64,000 nt of DNA from Phytohabitans flavus (GCF_011764545.1 NZ_AP022870.1:558001-622000), one strand, 5' to 3'. Shown: positions 35,823-45,577, counted from the stretch's first letter. A program made the numbers and translations. Notes: generated by a model from the sequence alone, not told the origin.

Positions 35823-37181
35823 GTGGTAGGCATCCCGCGCCTGGTGATCGCGGCGCCGGCGTCGGGGCACGGCAAGACGACGGTCGCGACCGGGCTGCTG
35901 GCCGCGTTCGCCGCGCGGGGCACACGGGTCGCCGGCTTCAAGGTGGGGCCGGACTACATCGACCCGGGCTACCACGCGCTCGCCGCGGGGCGCCCAGGCC
36001 GCAACCTCGACCCCGTCCTGGTGGGCGAGGAGCGGATCGGCCCGCTCTTCGCGTACGGGAGCGCCGGCGCCGACCTCGCCGTGGTCGAGGGCGTGATGGG
36101 CCTGTACGACGGCCGGGTGGGCGCCGGCGACTTCGGCTCCACCGCGCACGTGGCCGCACTGCTCGCCGCGCCGGTCGTGCTCGTGGTCGACGCGTCCGCG
36201 CAGGGGCGTTCGGTGGCGGCGCTGGTGCACGGGTTCCGGTCGTTCGGCAGCGTGCGGCTGGCCGGCGTCATCCTCAACCGGATCGGCTCGGACCGGCACG
36301 AGGCGCTGCTGCGCGACGCGTGTGAGGAGGTCGGCACGCCGGTACTCGGCGCGCTGCGCCGCCAACCGGCGGTGGCCACGCCCTCGCGCCACCTGGGCCT
36401 GGTGCCGGTGGTCGAGCGTTCGGCGGAAGCGGCGCAGTCCGTGGCCGCGCTCGCCGCGCTGGTGGCCGGCGGCGTCGACCTGGACGCGGTGCTCGCGCTG
36501 GCCCGGACCGCCCCGCCGCTGGCGGCCGAGGCGTGGACACCGTCCGTTGTGGACGCACCGCATCCGCCGTACGCGCGCCGTCCGGTCGTCGCGGTCGCGG
36601 GTGGGCCGGCGTTCAGCTTCGGGTACCCCGAGACGGTCGAGCTGCTACGCGCGGCCGGCGCCGACGTGTCCACTGTGGATCCGTTGCGCGACGAGGCACT
36701 GCCGGCCGGCACGCGGGCCCTCGTGGTGGGCGGCGGCTTCCCGGAGGTGTACGCGGACCGCCTGGCAGCCAACGCCCCGCTCCGCGCCGCCGTGGCCGCC
36801 CTCGCCGCGCGCGGCGCCCCGATCGTGGCCGAGTGCGCGGGACTGCTGTGGCTCTGCCGCACCCTGGACGGCGCCGAGATGTGCGGCGTGCTCGACGCCG
36901 ACGCCAGGATGACCGACCGCCTGACGCTCGGCTACCGCGACGCGGTCGCGCTGACCGACAGCCCGGTCGCGCCGGTCGGCGCCCGGGTCACCGGCCACGA
37001 GTTCCACCGCACCGACGTCACCCCGCGGTCGGGCGCGGCACCGGCGTGGGCCTGGCACGGCGCCGCGCCGGAGGGCTTCGTCGCGGGCGGGGTACACGCG
37101 TCGTACCTCCATCTGCACTGGGCTGGCCGCCCGGAGATCGCGAGCCGCCTCGTCGCGGCGGCATCCAGGGTCGCCGACTGA
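35823..37181 (+). CDS. cobB: Cobyrinate/hydrogenobyrinate a,c-diamide synthase CobB
   Basis: 452 residues. The N-terminal ATPase domain has PASGHGKTT (12-20) and KVGPDYIDPGYH. The C-terminal class I glutamine amidotransferase domain has nucleophile C338 in VAECAGLLWL and the His-rich VHASYLHLHW near the end. It amidates the a and c carboxylates of hydrogenobyrinate using glutamine and ATP. The GTG at 35823 is taken as start because it gives the usual short N-terminus. Confidence 0.95.
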   Translation: MVGIPRLVIAAPASGHGKTTVATGLLAAFAARGTRVAGFKVGPDYIDPGYHALAAGRPGRNLDPVLVGEERIGPLFAYGSAGADLAVVEGVMGLYDGRVGAGDFGSTAHVAALLAAPVVLVVDASAQGRSVAALVHGFRSFGSVRLAGVILNRIGSDRHEALLRDACEEVGTPVLGALRRQPAVATPSRHLGLVPVVERSAEAAQSVAALAALVAGGVDLDAVLALARTAPPLAAEAWTPSVVDAPHPPYARRPVVAVAGGPAFSFGYPETVELLRAAGADVSTVDPLRDEALPAGTRALVVGGGFPEVYADRLAANAPLRAAVAALAARGAPIVAECAGLLWLCRTLDGAEMCGVLDADARMTDRLTLGYRDAVALTDSPVAPVGARVTGHEFHRTDVTPRSGAAPAWAWHGAAPEGFVAGGVHASYLHLHWAGRPEIASRLVAAASRVAD

Positions 37182-37280
37182 CGCTAGCGATCGTTGGGGT
37201 CCTTGTACCAACCTGTGCCGCGCGGGAGACTTCTCGCGTTGGTCATATTGCGACAAGGGCCTATCGAGGAGGACAACTTC

Positions 37281-37460
37281 GTGAACGATCTTCCGGACCC
37301 GCTACCCGACGTCGCCATCTCGGTGGGTGCGGTCGCGGTGGCGCGGCGCGCCCACGAGCTTGGCCTTACACTGACGCCGGTCCAGTGTGACGAGCTAGCC
37401 CGCGCGGCGCTGGAGGCGGGCACACAGTACTTGGACGTTGAGACCGAGAGCGAGGGCTAG
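37281..37460 (+). CDS. 59-residue conserved-looking small protein between cobB and cobN
   Basis: The GTG at 37281 is preceded by GAGGAGG eight bases upstream, which supports the start. The peptide is acidic and probably helical (DVAISVGAVAVARRAHELGL, then a second helix with CDELARAALEAGTQYLDVE). One Cys is present. I recognise no family. Its TAG and the cobN TAG lie on opposite strands of the same CTAG (37457-37460), so the two genes meet tail to tail with no spacer. A cob-related role is possible but is based only on location. Confidence 0.65.
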   Translation: MNDLPDPLPDVAISVGAVAVARRAHELGLTLTPVQCDELARAALEAGTQYLDVETESEG

Positions 37461-40400
37461 CGCCCCTCGAGGTCGCCCTCCGTGCTCAGGTACGCCTCGC
37501 GGAGGCCTTCCAGCACCGCCGGATCGGGGTACTCCCACATCTTGCGGTCGGCGGCCTCCAGCAGGCGCTCGGCGATCGCGTGCAGGGCCCACGGGTTCGA
37601 CTGTTCGAGGAAGGCGCGGTTTTCCGGGTCCAGGACGTAGGTCTCGCCGAGCTTGTCGTACATCCAGTCGGCGACGACCCCGGCCGTCGCGTCGTACCCG
37701 AACAGATAGTCCACTGTGGCCGCCAGCTCGAAGGCGCCCTTGTACCCGTGCCGGCGCATCGCCTCCAGCCACCGCGGGTTGACCACGCGGGCGCGGAACA
37801 CGCGCGCGGTCTCCTCGTGCAGGCTGCGGGTCCGCACGGCCTCGGGCTGGGTGCTGTCGCCGATGTACGCGGCGGGCGCGGTGCCGGTGAGCGCGCGCAC
37901 GGTGGCGATCATCCCGCCGTGGTACTGGAAGTAGTCGTCGGAGTCGGCGATGTCGTGCTCGCGGGTGTCCACGTTCTTCGCGGCGACGGCGATCCGGCGG
38001 TACGCGGTCTCCATGTCGGTGCGGGCCGGCACGCCGTCGAGGTCGCGTCCGTACGCGAAGCCGCCCCAGGCCGCGTACACCTCGGCGAGGTCGGCGTCGT
38101 CCCGCCAGTTTCGGCTGTCGATGAGCGGGAGGAGGCCCGCGCCGTACGCACCGGGCTTGGAGCCGAACACCCGCGCGGTGGCCCGCCGCTTGTCGCCGTG
38201 CGCCGCCAGGTCCTCCTGGACGTGGGCGCGCACGAAGTTCTGCTCAGCGGGCTCGTCCAGCGCGGCGACCAACCGCACGGCGTCGTCGAGCATCACGACG
38301 ACATGGGGGAACGCGTCGCGGAAGAACCCGCTGATCCGTACCGTCACGTCGATCCGGGGCCGGCCGAGCTCGGCGAGCGGGATCGGCGCCAGGCCGTTCA
38401 CCCGGCGGGACGCCTCGTCCCACTGTGGACGGACGCCGAGCAGCGCGAGCACCTCGGCCACGTCGTCGCCGGCCGTACGCATCGCGCTCGTACCCCATAC
38501 CGACAGTCCCACCGAGCGGGGCCAGTCGCCGGTATCCGCGCGGTACCGGGTCAGCAGCGAGTCGGCCATCGCCTGCCCGGTCTCCCAGGCCAGCCGGCTC
38601 GGCACCGCCTTCGGGTCGACGGAGTAGAAGTTGCGGCCGGTCGGCAGCACGTTGACGAGGCCGCGCAGGGGCGAGCCGCTCGGCCCGGCCGGGATGTACC
38701 GGCCGTCCAGCGCGCGGAGCACGTTGGTCAGCTCGTCGGTGGTCCGCGCCAGGCGGGGCACGATCTCGGTGGCGGCGAAGCGCAGCACCTCGGCGGCGGG
38801 GCCGTCCGGGACGGCGGCCGGATCCCAGCCCGCGGCCTCCATCTCGCTGACGAGCGCGCGGGCCGCCTCCTCCACCCTGTCGACCTCGGCGAGCGGGGCG
38901 TCCGGGGTCAGGCCCAGCGCTTCGCGCAGGCCGGGCAGCGCCGCCACCCGGCCGCCCCACATCTGCCGCGCGCGCAGCATGGCGAGCACCAGGTTGACCC
39001 GGGCCTCACCCGTCGGGGGTACGCCGAGCACGTGCAGGCCGTCGCGGATCTGCGCGTCCTTGACCTCGCACAGCCACCCGTCGACGTGCAGCAGGAAGTC
39101 GTCGAACTCGGCGTCGTGCGGCCGGTCGTCCACCCCCAGGTCGTGGTCGAGCCGGGCGGCCTGGACGAGCGTCCAGATCTGCGCCCGGATCGCCGGCAGC
39201 TTGGCCGGGTCGAGCGCGGCGATGGTGGCGTGCTCGTCCAGCAGCTGCTCCAGGCGGGCGATGTCGCCGTACGTCTCGGCGCGCGCCATCGGCGGTACCA
39301 GGTGGTCGATCAGCGTGGCGTGCGCCCGCCGCTTGGCCTGCGTGCCCTCGCCGGGGTCGTTGACCAGGAACGGGTACACCAGCGGCAGGTCGCCGAGCGC
39401 CGCGTCCGGCCCGCACGCCGCCGACATGCCCACCGTCTTGCCGGGCAGCCACTCCAGGTTGCCGTGCTTTCCGATGTGGACGATCGCGTGCGCGCCGAAC
39501 GTGCCCGCCACCCACCGGTACGCGGCCAGGTAGTGGTGGCTGGGCGGGAGGTCCGGGTCGTGGTAGATGGCAATGGGGTTGGCGCCGAAACCGCGCGGCG
39601 GCTGGACCATCACGACCACGTTGGCGGCGCGCAGGGCGGCGAGCACGATGGCGCCGTCCGAGTCGACGTAGAGCTCGCCCGGCGGCGGACCCCAGTGCCG
39701 CTCGATCTCCTCGCGCAGCTGCGCCGGGAGCGTGCCGTAGTACGCGAGGTAGTCGGCCGCCGGGATGCGTACCGGATTGCCCTCGATCTGCTCCTCGGTG
39801 AGCCAGTCGGGATCCTGCCCGCCGGCCGCGATGAGCGCGTGCATGAGCGCGTCGCCGTCGTCCGGTAGGTCCCCCACCTCGTACCCGCGCTCGCGCAGCG
39901 CGTCCAGCAGGCGCACGGTGCTCGCCGGGGTGTCGAGGCCGACCGCGTTGCCGATGCGGGAGTGCTTTGTGGGGTACGCGGACAGCATCAGCGCCACCCG
40001 CTTCTCCGCCGCCGGCACGTGGCGGAGGCGGGCGTGCGCGACCGCGATACCGGCGACCCGGGCGGCGCGCTCGGGGTCGGCCACGTACACGGTGAGGCCG
40101 TCCGGGTCGATCTCCTTGAAGGAGAACGGGACCGTGATGATGCGCCCGTCGAACTCCGGGATCGCGACCTGCGTCGCGGCGTCCAATGGGGACAGTCCGT
40201 CGTCGCCGGTGGCCCACGCCTCGCGGCTGCTGGTGAGGCAGAGCCCTTGCAGGATCGGTACGTCGAGCGCGGCGAGCGCGCCCACGTCCCAGGCCTCGTC
40301 GTCGCCGCCCGCGCCCACCTCGGCCGGGCGCGTGCCGCCGGCCGCGAGCACCGTCACCACGAGCGCGTCAGCCTGCCCGAGCGCGGCCAGCAGGTCGCGG

Positions 40401-40975
40401 TCGGGGGTGCGCAGCGACGCGCAGTACACAGGCAGGGGCCGCCCGCCCGCTCCGGCTATCGCGTCGCACAACGTCTCGACGAACGCCGTGTTGCCGGCCA
40501 TGTGGTGCGCCCGGTAGTAGAGCACCGCGACCACCGGCCCGTCGCCGCTCGGCAGCTCGCCGGCACCCCACACGGGGGTCGGCTCGGGTGGCGCGAAGCC
40601 GTGCCCGGTCAGCAGCACGGTGTCCGACAGGAACCGGTGCAGCTGGGCCAGGTTGCCGGGTCCGCCGTGCGCCAGGTAGGCGTGGGCCTCCGCGGCCACC
40701 CCGCTCGGCACCGTCGAGAGGCGCATCAGCTCCGCGTCGGGGGCCTGCTCGCCGCCGAGCACCACGACCGGCCGAGGACCGGCGAGCAGGGCGTCGAGCC
40801 CTTCCTCCCAGGCGCGGCGCCCGCCGAGGAGGCGGACGACCACGAGGTCCGCGCCATCGACGAGGTCGGGAAGGTCGGCCACCGCGGTGCGCGCCGGGTT
40901 TGCCAGCCGGTACGGCGCGCCGCTCGCCCGCGCGCTCAACAGGTCGGTGTCGGACGTCGACAGGAGCACGAACAC
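37457..40975 (-). CDS. cobN: Cobaltochelatase large subunit CobN
   Basis: 1172 residues, in the normal size range for CobN/BchH-type chelatase subunits and uninterrupted. It starts at the GTG at 40975 (MFVLLSTSDTDLLSARASG). Recognisable family segments include RYIPAGPSGSPLRG, GRNFYSVDPKAVPS, VWGTSAMRTAGDD and, near the end, ELAATVDYLFGYDATAGVV. It binds the corrin substrate and cobalt and works with the ChlI-ChlD type subunit encoded at 33333. Transcription should be controlled by the cobalamin riboswitch just upstream. Confidence 0.97.
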   Translation of the reverse strand: MFVLLSTSDTDLLSARASGAPYRLANPARTAVADLPDLVDGADLVVVRLLGGRRAWEEGLDALLAGPRPVVVLGGEQAPDAELMRLSTVPSGVAAEAHAYLAHGGPGNLAQLHRFLSDTVLLTGHGFAPPEPTPVWGAGELPSGDGPVVAVLYYRAHHMAGNTAFVETLCDAIAGAGGRPLPVYCASLRTPDRDLLAALGQADALVVTVLAAGGTRPAEVGAGGDDEAWDVGALAALDVPILQGLCLTSSREAWATGDDGLSPLDAATQVAIPEFDGRIITVPFSFKEIDPDGLTVYVADPERAARVAGIAVAHARLRHVPAAEKRVALMLSAYPTKHSRIGNAVGLDTPASTVRLLDALRERGYEVGDLPDDGDALMHALIAAGGQDPDWLTEEQIEGNPVRIPAADYLAYYGTLPAQLREEIERHWGPPPGELYVDSDGAIVLAALRAANVVVMVQPPRGFGANPIAIYHDPDLPPSHHYLAAYRWVAGTFGAHAIVHIGKHGNLEWLPGKTVGMSAACGPDAALGDLPLVYPFLVNDPGEGTQAKRRAHATLIDHLVPPMARAETYGDIARLEQLLDEHATIAALDPAKLPAIRAQIWTLVQAARLDHDLGVDDRPHDAEFDDFLLHVDGWLCEVKDAQIRDGLHVLGVPPTGEARVNLVLAMLRARQMWGGRVAALPGLREALGLTPDAPLAEVDRVEEAARALVSEMEAAGWDPAAVPDGPAAEVLRFAATEIVPRLARTTDELTNVLRALDGRYIPAGPSGSPLRGLVNVLPTGRNFYSVDPKAVPSRLAWETGQAMADSLLTRYRADTGDWPRSVGLSVWGTSAMRTAGDDVAEVLALLGVRPQWDEASRRVNGLAPIPLAELGRPRIDVTVRISGFFRDAFPHVVVMLDDAVRLVAALDEPAEQNFVRAHVQEDLAAHGDKRRATARVFGSKPGAYGAGLLPLIDSRNWRDDADLAEVYAAWGGFAYGRDLDGVPARTDMETAYRRIAVAAKNVDTREHDIADSDDYFQYHGGMIATVRALTGTAPAAYIGDSTQPEAVRTRSLHEETARVFRARVVNPRWLEAMRRHGYKGAFELAATVDYLFGYDATAGVVADWMYDKLGETYVLDPENRAFLEQSNPWALHAIAERLLEAADRKMWEYPDPAVLEGLREAYLSTEGDLEGR

Positions 40976-40984
40976 GGGCCACAG

Positions 40985-41110
40985 CCTCCCTCGGGATCCG
41001 CGTCCCGGGTCGAAGGTCGCGGCGACCGGAGTGTCTGGCTCCTGAGCTGTCGCTCAGTAACAGTGGCGGGACCGCGCCGGACTCACACCGGGCTTCCTCC
41101 GCATGTCGCC
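40985..41110 (-). promoter_or_regulatory. Cobalamin riboswitch upstream of cobN
   Basis: On the minus strand, GGAAGCCCGGTGTGAGTCCG is followed by GCGGTCCCGCCACTGTTACT and then CAGGAGCCAGACACTCCGGT, the shorter cobalamin-riboswitch arrangement seen upstream of actinobacterial cob genes. The long B12-box/GGGAAGG arm of the cbtB riboswitch is missing. The element ends about ten bases before the cobN GTG, so translational control is possible. Confidence 0.88.
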
Positions 41111-41153
41111 GCGGGTTGCGGAGACCAGCCTAGCTGCCCGTAGTATCCGGCGG

Positions 41154-42263
41154 GTGTCCGACTCCTTACCTCGCACCGGCCCGGACGCCTGCCCGGGCGC
41201 GATCCAGGTGCACCAGGCCCTCGACGGCGGCCTGGCCCGCATCCGCGTGCCCGGCGGCGCCCTGACGGCGGCGCAGTGGCGCACGGTGACGGAGGCGTCG
41301 GCCGAGTTCGGCGACGGCGGGCTGGAGCTGACCTCGCGGGGCAACCTCCAGGTCCGCGGTCTGGCGACCGGCGCGGAGGTGTCGCTCGCCGAGCGACTGT
41401 CGGTGGCTGGCCTGCTGCCGTCGGTCACCCATGACCGGGTACGGAACATCGTCGCCTCGCCGCTCAGCGGGCGGGACGGCCGAGGGGTCGTCGACGTACG
41501 CCCGCTCGTGGCCGCGCTCGACGCCGCCCTGTGCGCCGACCCGGCGCTCGCCGACCTGCCGGGCCGCTTCCTCTTCGCGCTCGACGACGGGCGGGGCGAC
41601 GTGGCCGGGCTCGGCGCGGACGTGGGGCTCCGCGGCCGTACCGTGCTGCTCGCCGGCCGGGACAGCGGGCTGCGGGTGGCGCCCGACGAGGCCGTGGCGG
41701 CGCTGCTGGCGGCCGCGCACGCGTTCCTCGCCGAGCGCACCGTCCAATGGCGACTGTCCGAACTGGACGACGGGGTGGCGCGGGTCGCCGCGCGGCTCGG
41801 CGCGACGCCTCCCGGGCTGCCGGCCGCGCGACCCGTCTCGTGGGGCCCGATCGGCCCGGTGCCCCAAGTGGACGGCCGGGTCGCGGTCGCGGCGGCGGTA
41901 CCGCTCGGGCGACTTTCGCCTGACCAGGCGCGGCTCCTGCGCGACGCACCGTCCGTCATCCTCACGCCGTGGCGCGAGGTCGTGCTGCCCGACCTGCCCG
42001 ACGAGGGCTTCCTGGCCCGGCTCGACGAGGCCGGCTTCGCCACCGATCCCGACTCACCCTGGGTCGGGGTGACCGCCTGTGTCGGCGCGCCGGGATGCGC
42101 CCGCGCGCACGCCGACGTACGGGCCGACGCGCTCGAACACCACAGCGGAAACCCGTCGCACGGGCTGCCGGTGCACTGGGTCGGCTGCGCGCGCGCCTGC
42201 GGCAGCCCGGCCGGCGAGCACCTGCGGATGGAGGCGACCGCGGACGGATACGTAACAGCATGA
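41154..42263 (+). CDS. cobG: Precorrin-3B synthase CobG
   Basis: 369 residues from the GTG at 41154. It is a sulfite/nitrite-reductase-like protein: two ferredoxin-like half domains with the [10 protein letters not shown] motif. The Fe4S4 ligands are at C309-x5-C315 and C345-x3-C349. CobG uses oxygen to form the gamma-lactone of precorrin-3B, so this organism has the aerobic B12 route. A TAGTAT hexamer at 41141-41146 would place transcription near the start codon, possibly as a leaderless message. An upstream ATG at 41103 overlaps the riboswitch and is less likely. Confidence 0.92.
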   Translation: MSDSLPRTGPDACPGAIQVHQALDGGLARIRVPGGALTAAQWRTVTEASAEFGDGGLELTSRGNLQVRGLATGAEVSLAERLSVAGLLPSVTHDRVRNIVASPLSGRDGRGVVDVRPLVAALDAALCADPALADLPGRFLFALDDGRGDVAGLGADVGLRGRTVLLAGRDSGLRVAPDEAVAALLAAAHAFLAERTVQWRLSELDDGVARVAARLGATPPGLPAARPVSWGPIGPVPQVDGRVAVAAAVPLGRLSPDQARLLRDAPSVILTPWREVVLPDLPDEGFLARLDEAGFATDPDSPWVGVTACVGAPGCARAHADVRADALEHHSGNPSHGLPVHWVGCARACGSPAGEHLRMEATADGYVTA

Positions 42264-42889
42264 CTGAGCACGCCGAGTACATAAAGGACGGTGCGGAGAT
42301 CTACCGGCGGTCGTTCGCGACGATCTGCGCGGAGGCCGACCTGTCCGGGCTGCCGGACGACGTGGCGCGGGTGGCCGTTCGCATGATCCACTCGTGCGGC
42401 ATGATCGACCTCGTGACGGACCTCGCCTGGTCGGCCGGAGCGGTCGCGGCCGGTCGAGCTGCCCTGCGCGGCGGCGCGCCGATCCTTTGCGACGCCGGGA
42501 TGGTGGCCGCCGGGGTGACCCGCCGCCGGCTCCCCGCCGACAACGAGGTGGTGTGCACCCTCGGCGACCCCCGCGTGCCCGCGCTCGCCGAGCGGCTCGG
42601 CACCACCCGCAGCGCCGCCGCGCTGGAGCTGTGGCGCGACCGCCTCGACGGCGCGCTCGTCGCCGTGGGCAACGCGCCGACCGCCCTCTTCCGCCTGCTG
42701 GAGCTTGTCGCCGAGGGTGCCGGCCGCCCCGCCGCGGTGCTCGGCATCCCGGTCGGCTTCATCGGCGCGGCCGAGTCGAAGCGGGCCCTCGCCGCCAGCG
42801 ACCTCGAACACCTTGTGGTGCACGGCCGCCGCGGCGGCAGCGCGATGACGGCGGCGGCCATCAACGCCATCGCCAGCGAGGAGGAGTGA
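42260..42889 (+). CDS. cobH: Precorrin-8X methylmutase CobH
   Basis: 209 residues. The catalytic His is in RMIHSCGM (H44); other family segments are [36 protein letters not shown] and [18 protein letters not shown] sequence ([16 protein letters not shown]). It moves a methyl group from C11 to C12, giving hydrogenobyrinate. ATGA overlap with cobG and TGATG overlap with cobIJ show a coupled operon. Confidence 0.96.
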   Translation: MTEHAEYIKDGAEIYRRSFATICAEADLSGLPDDVARVAVRMIHSCGMIDLVTDLAWSAGAVAAGRAALRGGAPILCDAGMVAAGVTRRRLPADNEVVCTLGDPRVPALAERLGTTRSAAALELWRDRLDGALVAVGNAPTALFRLLELVAEGAGRPAAVLGIPVGFIGAAESKRALAASDLEHLVVHGRRGGSAMTAAAINAIASEEE

Positions 42890-44379
42890 TGGGTGCGGGG
42901 CGGCTGTACGGCGTGGGGCTCGGGCCGGGCGATCCGGAACTGGTGACCGTCAAGGCCGCCCGGCTTGTCGAGCGGGCGGACGTGATCGCGTACCACAGCG
43001 CCCGCCACGGCCGCAGCATCGCCCGCTCGGTCGCCGAGCCGTACCTGCGCGCGGGGCAGATCGAAGAGGCGCTCGTCTACCCGGTGACGACGGAGACGAC
43101 CGAGCACCCGGGCGGCTACCGAGGCGCGCTCGACGAGTTCTACGCGGAATGCGCCGCACGCCTGGCCGCCCACCTCGACGCCGGCCGGGACGTGGTGGTG
43201 CTGTGCGAGGGCGACCCGTTCTTCTACGGCTCGTACATGCACATCCACAAGCGACTGTCGCACCGGTACACCACCGAGGTCGTACCCGGCGTCACCTCGG
43301 TCAGCGGTGCCGCGGCGGTGCTGGGCCGCCCGCTGGTGGAGCGGGACGAGGTGCTCACCGTGCTGCCGGGCACGCTGCCCCCGGACGAGCTGGCCCGCCA
43401 CCTCGAGGGCGCCGACCCCGCGGCGGTCCTCAAGCTGGGCCGCACCTTTGGCGCCGTGCGCGAGGCGCTCGACTCGGCGGGCCGGCTGGACGAGGCGTGG
43501 TACGTCGAGCGCGCCACCACCGACCGCCAGCGCGTCGTGCCGCTGTCCGAAGTGGATCCCGAGTCGGTGCCCTACTTCGCGCTCGCGGTTCTGCCCAGCC
43601 GGGTGGCCGCCGTGCCCCCACCCTCGGTCGCTGCCACCCGACAGGACGGCCATGGCGAGGTCGCGGTCGTGGGGCTCGGCCCGGCCGGGCGGGAGTGGAC
43701 GACGCCGGAGGCCCAGGCGGTGCTGGCCGAGGCGGACGACCTGGTGGGCTACGGGCCGTACCTCGACCGGGTGCCGCCCAACCCCCGCCAGCGGCGCCAC
43801 CCGTCCGACAACACCGAGGAGGCGGCGCGGGCCGCGTACGCGCTCGACCTGGCCGCCGCCGGCTCGCGGGTCGCCGTCGTCTCCTCGGGGACCCGGGTGT
43901 GTTCGCGATGGCGAGCGCGGTGCTGGAGGTGGCCGCCCAGCCCCGGTACGCGGACCTGCCGGTGCGTGTGGTGCCCGGGCTCACCGCCGCCCAGGCCGTG
44001 GCGAGCCGGGTCGGTGCGCCGCTGGGGCACGACTACTGCGTGCTGTCCCTTTCGGACCGGCTCAAGCCGTGGGACGTCATCGCCGAGCGGCTCACCGCCG
44101 CCGCCCGCGCCGACCTGGTCATCGCCATCTACAACCCGGCCTCGCGCGCCCGGACCTGGCAGGTGGAGAAGGCCCGCGACCTGCTTCTCGAACACCGGGC
44201 GCCGGACACGCCGGTGGTCGTCGGGCGGGACGTAGGCGGGCCAGCGGAGGAGGTACGGGTGGTGCGCCTCGCCGACCTCGATCCGTCCACTGTGGACATG
44301 CGGTGCCTGCTGATCGTCGGCTCCTCGACGACGCGGCAGGGAGCGGGGGAGCCGTGTTCACCCTCGGCGATACCCCTGA
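42889..44379 (+). CDS. cobIJ: CobI-CobJ fusion (precorrin-2 C20- and precorrin-3B C17-methyltransferase), frameshifted
   Basis: CobI fills about residues 1-245: GVGLGPGDPELVTVKA, then CEGDPFFYGSYMHIHKRL. CobJ follows after a short linker: VVGLGPAGREWTTPEA and GYGPYLDRV. The frame breaks at GGGG 43887-43890; a fifth G gives SSGDPGVFAMASAVLEVAAQ and the rest of CobJ. Two further contractions near the end (GGGGG 44345-44349 and CCC 44361-44363), when repaired, give GAVFTPRRYP and a TGA at 44377-44379, matching typical CobJ C-termini. Both halves are SAM-dependent tetrapyrrole methylases. I regard the breaks as sequence errors because the rest of the pathway is intact. Confidence 0.85.
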
Positions 44380-45091
44380 GCCAGCCGACCGCTTCGTCCA
44401 CGGTGGACGCCGCCCGGACGCCCTCGGGCATCGGCGGCCGGTCGACCATGACGACCGGGATGCCCCGCTGGCGGGCCGCGACGAGCTTGGCGGCCGTCAT
44501 GGTGCCGCCACTGTCCTTTGTGACGAGGGTGTCGATCGCGTGCTCCCGCATGAGCGCCAGCTCGCCGTCCACCGTGTACGGCCCCCGGTCCAGGATCAGG
44601 TGATGGCTGGCCGGGAGCGGGGACGACGGCGGGTCGACGGTGCGTACGAGGAAGAAGAGATCGAGACCGGCGAAGGCGGCGAGGCTCTGCCGTCCCGTGG
44701 TGAGCATGACGCGCCCGCCCAGCGTGGTAAGTACCTCGGCGGCCGCCTCGACGCTCGGCACCCGCCGCCAGTCGTCGCCGGGCTCTTCGGTCCAGCCGGG
44801 GCGGTGCAGGGCGAGCAGCGGTACGCCGGTGGCGCGCGCGGCGGCCACGGCCGAGGCGCTGATCCGGCTTGCGAACGGGTGCGTGGCGTCGACAACCGCG
44901 CGGACCCGCTCGCGTACCAGCCACGCCGCGAGCCCTTCCGGCCCGCCGAAGCCGCCGACCCGCACCTCACCCTCGGGGAGGCGCGGGTCACGTACCCGGC
45001 CGGCGAGCGAGGTCACCACGTGCCAGCCGGCCGCGTGGGCCGCCAGCGCGCGGGCCTCGCCCGTGCCACCGAGGATGAGCAGTGTTCGCAC
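44358..45091 (-). CDS. cobK: Precorrin-6A reductase CobK, 3' end disturbed by a one-base error
   Basis: It starts at the GTG at 45091 with MRTLLILGGTGEARALA, the CobK/CbiJ opening. VVDATHPFA, a later LTTGRQSLAAF and VTKDSGG are further family motifs. As given, the frame runs to 44129 through junk antisense to cobJ. Adding the one base missing at 44361-44363 makes it end in VGWLRGIAEG at a TGA at 44358, the normal size of about 244 residues. It reduces precorrin-6A with NADPH. Convergent with cobIJ, overlapping it by about 22 bases. Confidence 0.88.
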
Positions 45092-45137
45092 GGCTCAAGT
45101 CTCCCGACCCTGGTCAGCCGCCGTCACCGAGGGTGGG

Positions 45138-45162
45138 GCTAGGCGGTGGACCGCCGCCTAGC
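45138..45162 (-). terminator. Hairpin at the 3' end of the VOC gene
   Basis: GCTAGGCGG (45138-45146) and CCGCCTAGC (45154-45162) form a perfect 9-bp stem with a seven-base loop that includes the VOC stop codon. It lies between the VOC gene and cobK and may stop the former. Confidence 0.5.
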
Positions 45163-45523
45163 GCGGTAGGCAGATGCAGAACGGGTGGCCGGCCGGATCG
45201 ATGAGCACCCGCCACCGGTCGCCGCCGGGCTGGAACTCCGGCTTGGTGGCGCCGGCGGAGAGGCACAGCTCCTCGGCCTTGTCGAGGTCCTCCACGCGAA
45301 GGTCGAAGTGGAACTGCTTGGTGCCACCCGGGTTCGGCCAGGCCGGCGCCTGGTAGTCGTCGACCCGCCCGAACCCGACCGACGCCGTCCCGTCGCTGAT
45401 CATCGCGTACTCGGCCTCGCTGTGCGTAATCTCCCAGCCCAACACCCTGCGGTAGAACTCCGCGAGGGCGGCGGGGTCGGGGCTGTCGATGTTGACCATG
45501 ATGAGGTTAGCTATTCCTGTCAT
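45158..45523 (-). CDS. VOC-family (glyoxalase/bleomycin-resistance-like) protein
   Basis: 121 residues from the ATG at 45523; a GTG nine bases upstream is an alternative. It has two beta-alpha-beta-beta-beta repeats: LIMVNIDSPDPAALAEFYRR, then FHFDLRVEDLDKAEEL and VLIDPAGHPFCICLPR. Possible metal ligands are in FHFDL and near the C-terminus, but no substrate can be read from sequence. It sits just upstream of cobK on the same strand; relation to B12 is doubtful. Confidence 0.83.
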   Translation of the reverse strand: MTGIANLIMVNIDSPDPAALAEFYRRVLGWEITHSEAEYAMISDGTASVGFGRVDDYQAPAWPNPGGTKQFHFDLRVEDLDKAEELCLSAGATKPEFQPGGDRWRVLIDPAGHPFCICLPR

Positions 45524-45577
45524 GCCTGCCACCCTGCCCGTGGGTGGGTGACATCTCCTGTCAGGATCTTCGACGGT

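Noticed and set aside
37580..39868. 762-codon open frame opposite cobN
   Set aside because: Shadow frame of CobN; biased composition and no recognisable motif.
44129..44357. C-terminal extension of CobK beyond residue about 244
   Set aside because: Ser/Arg/Thr-rich antisense of cobJ; disappears with one inserted base that also corrects cobJ.
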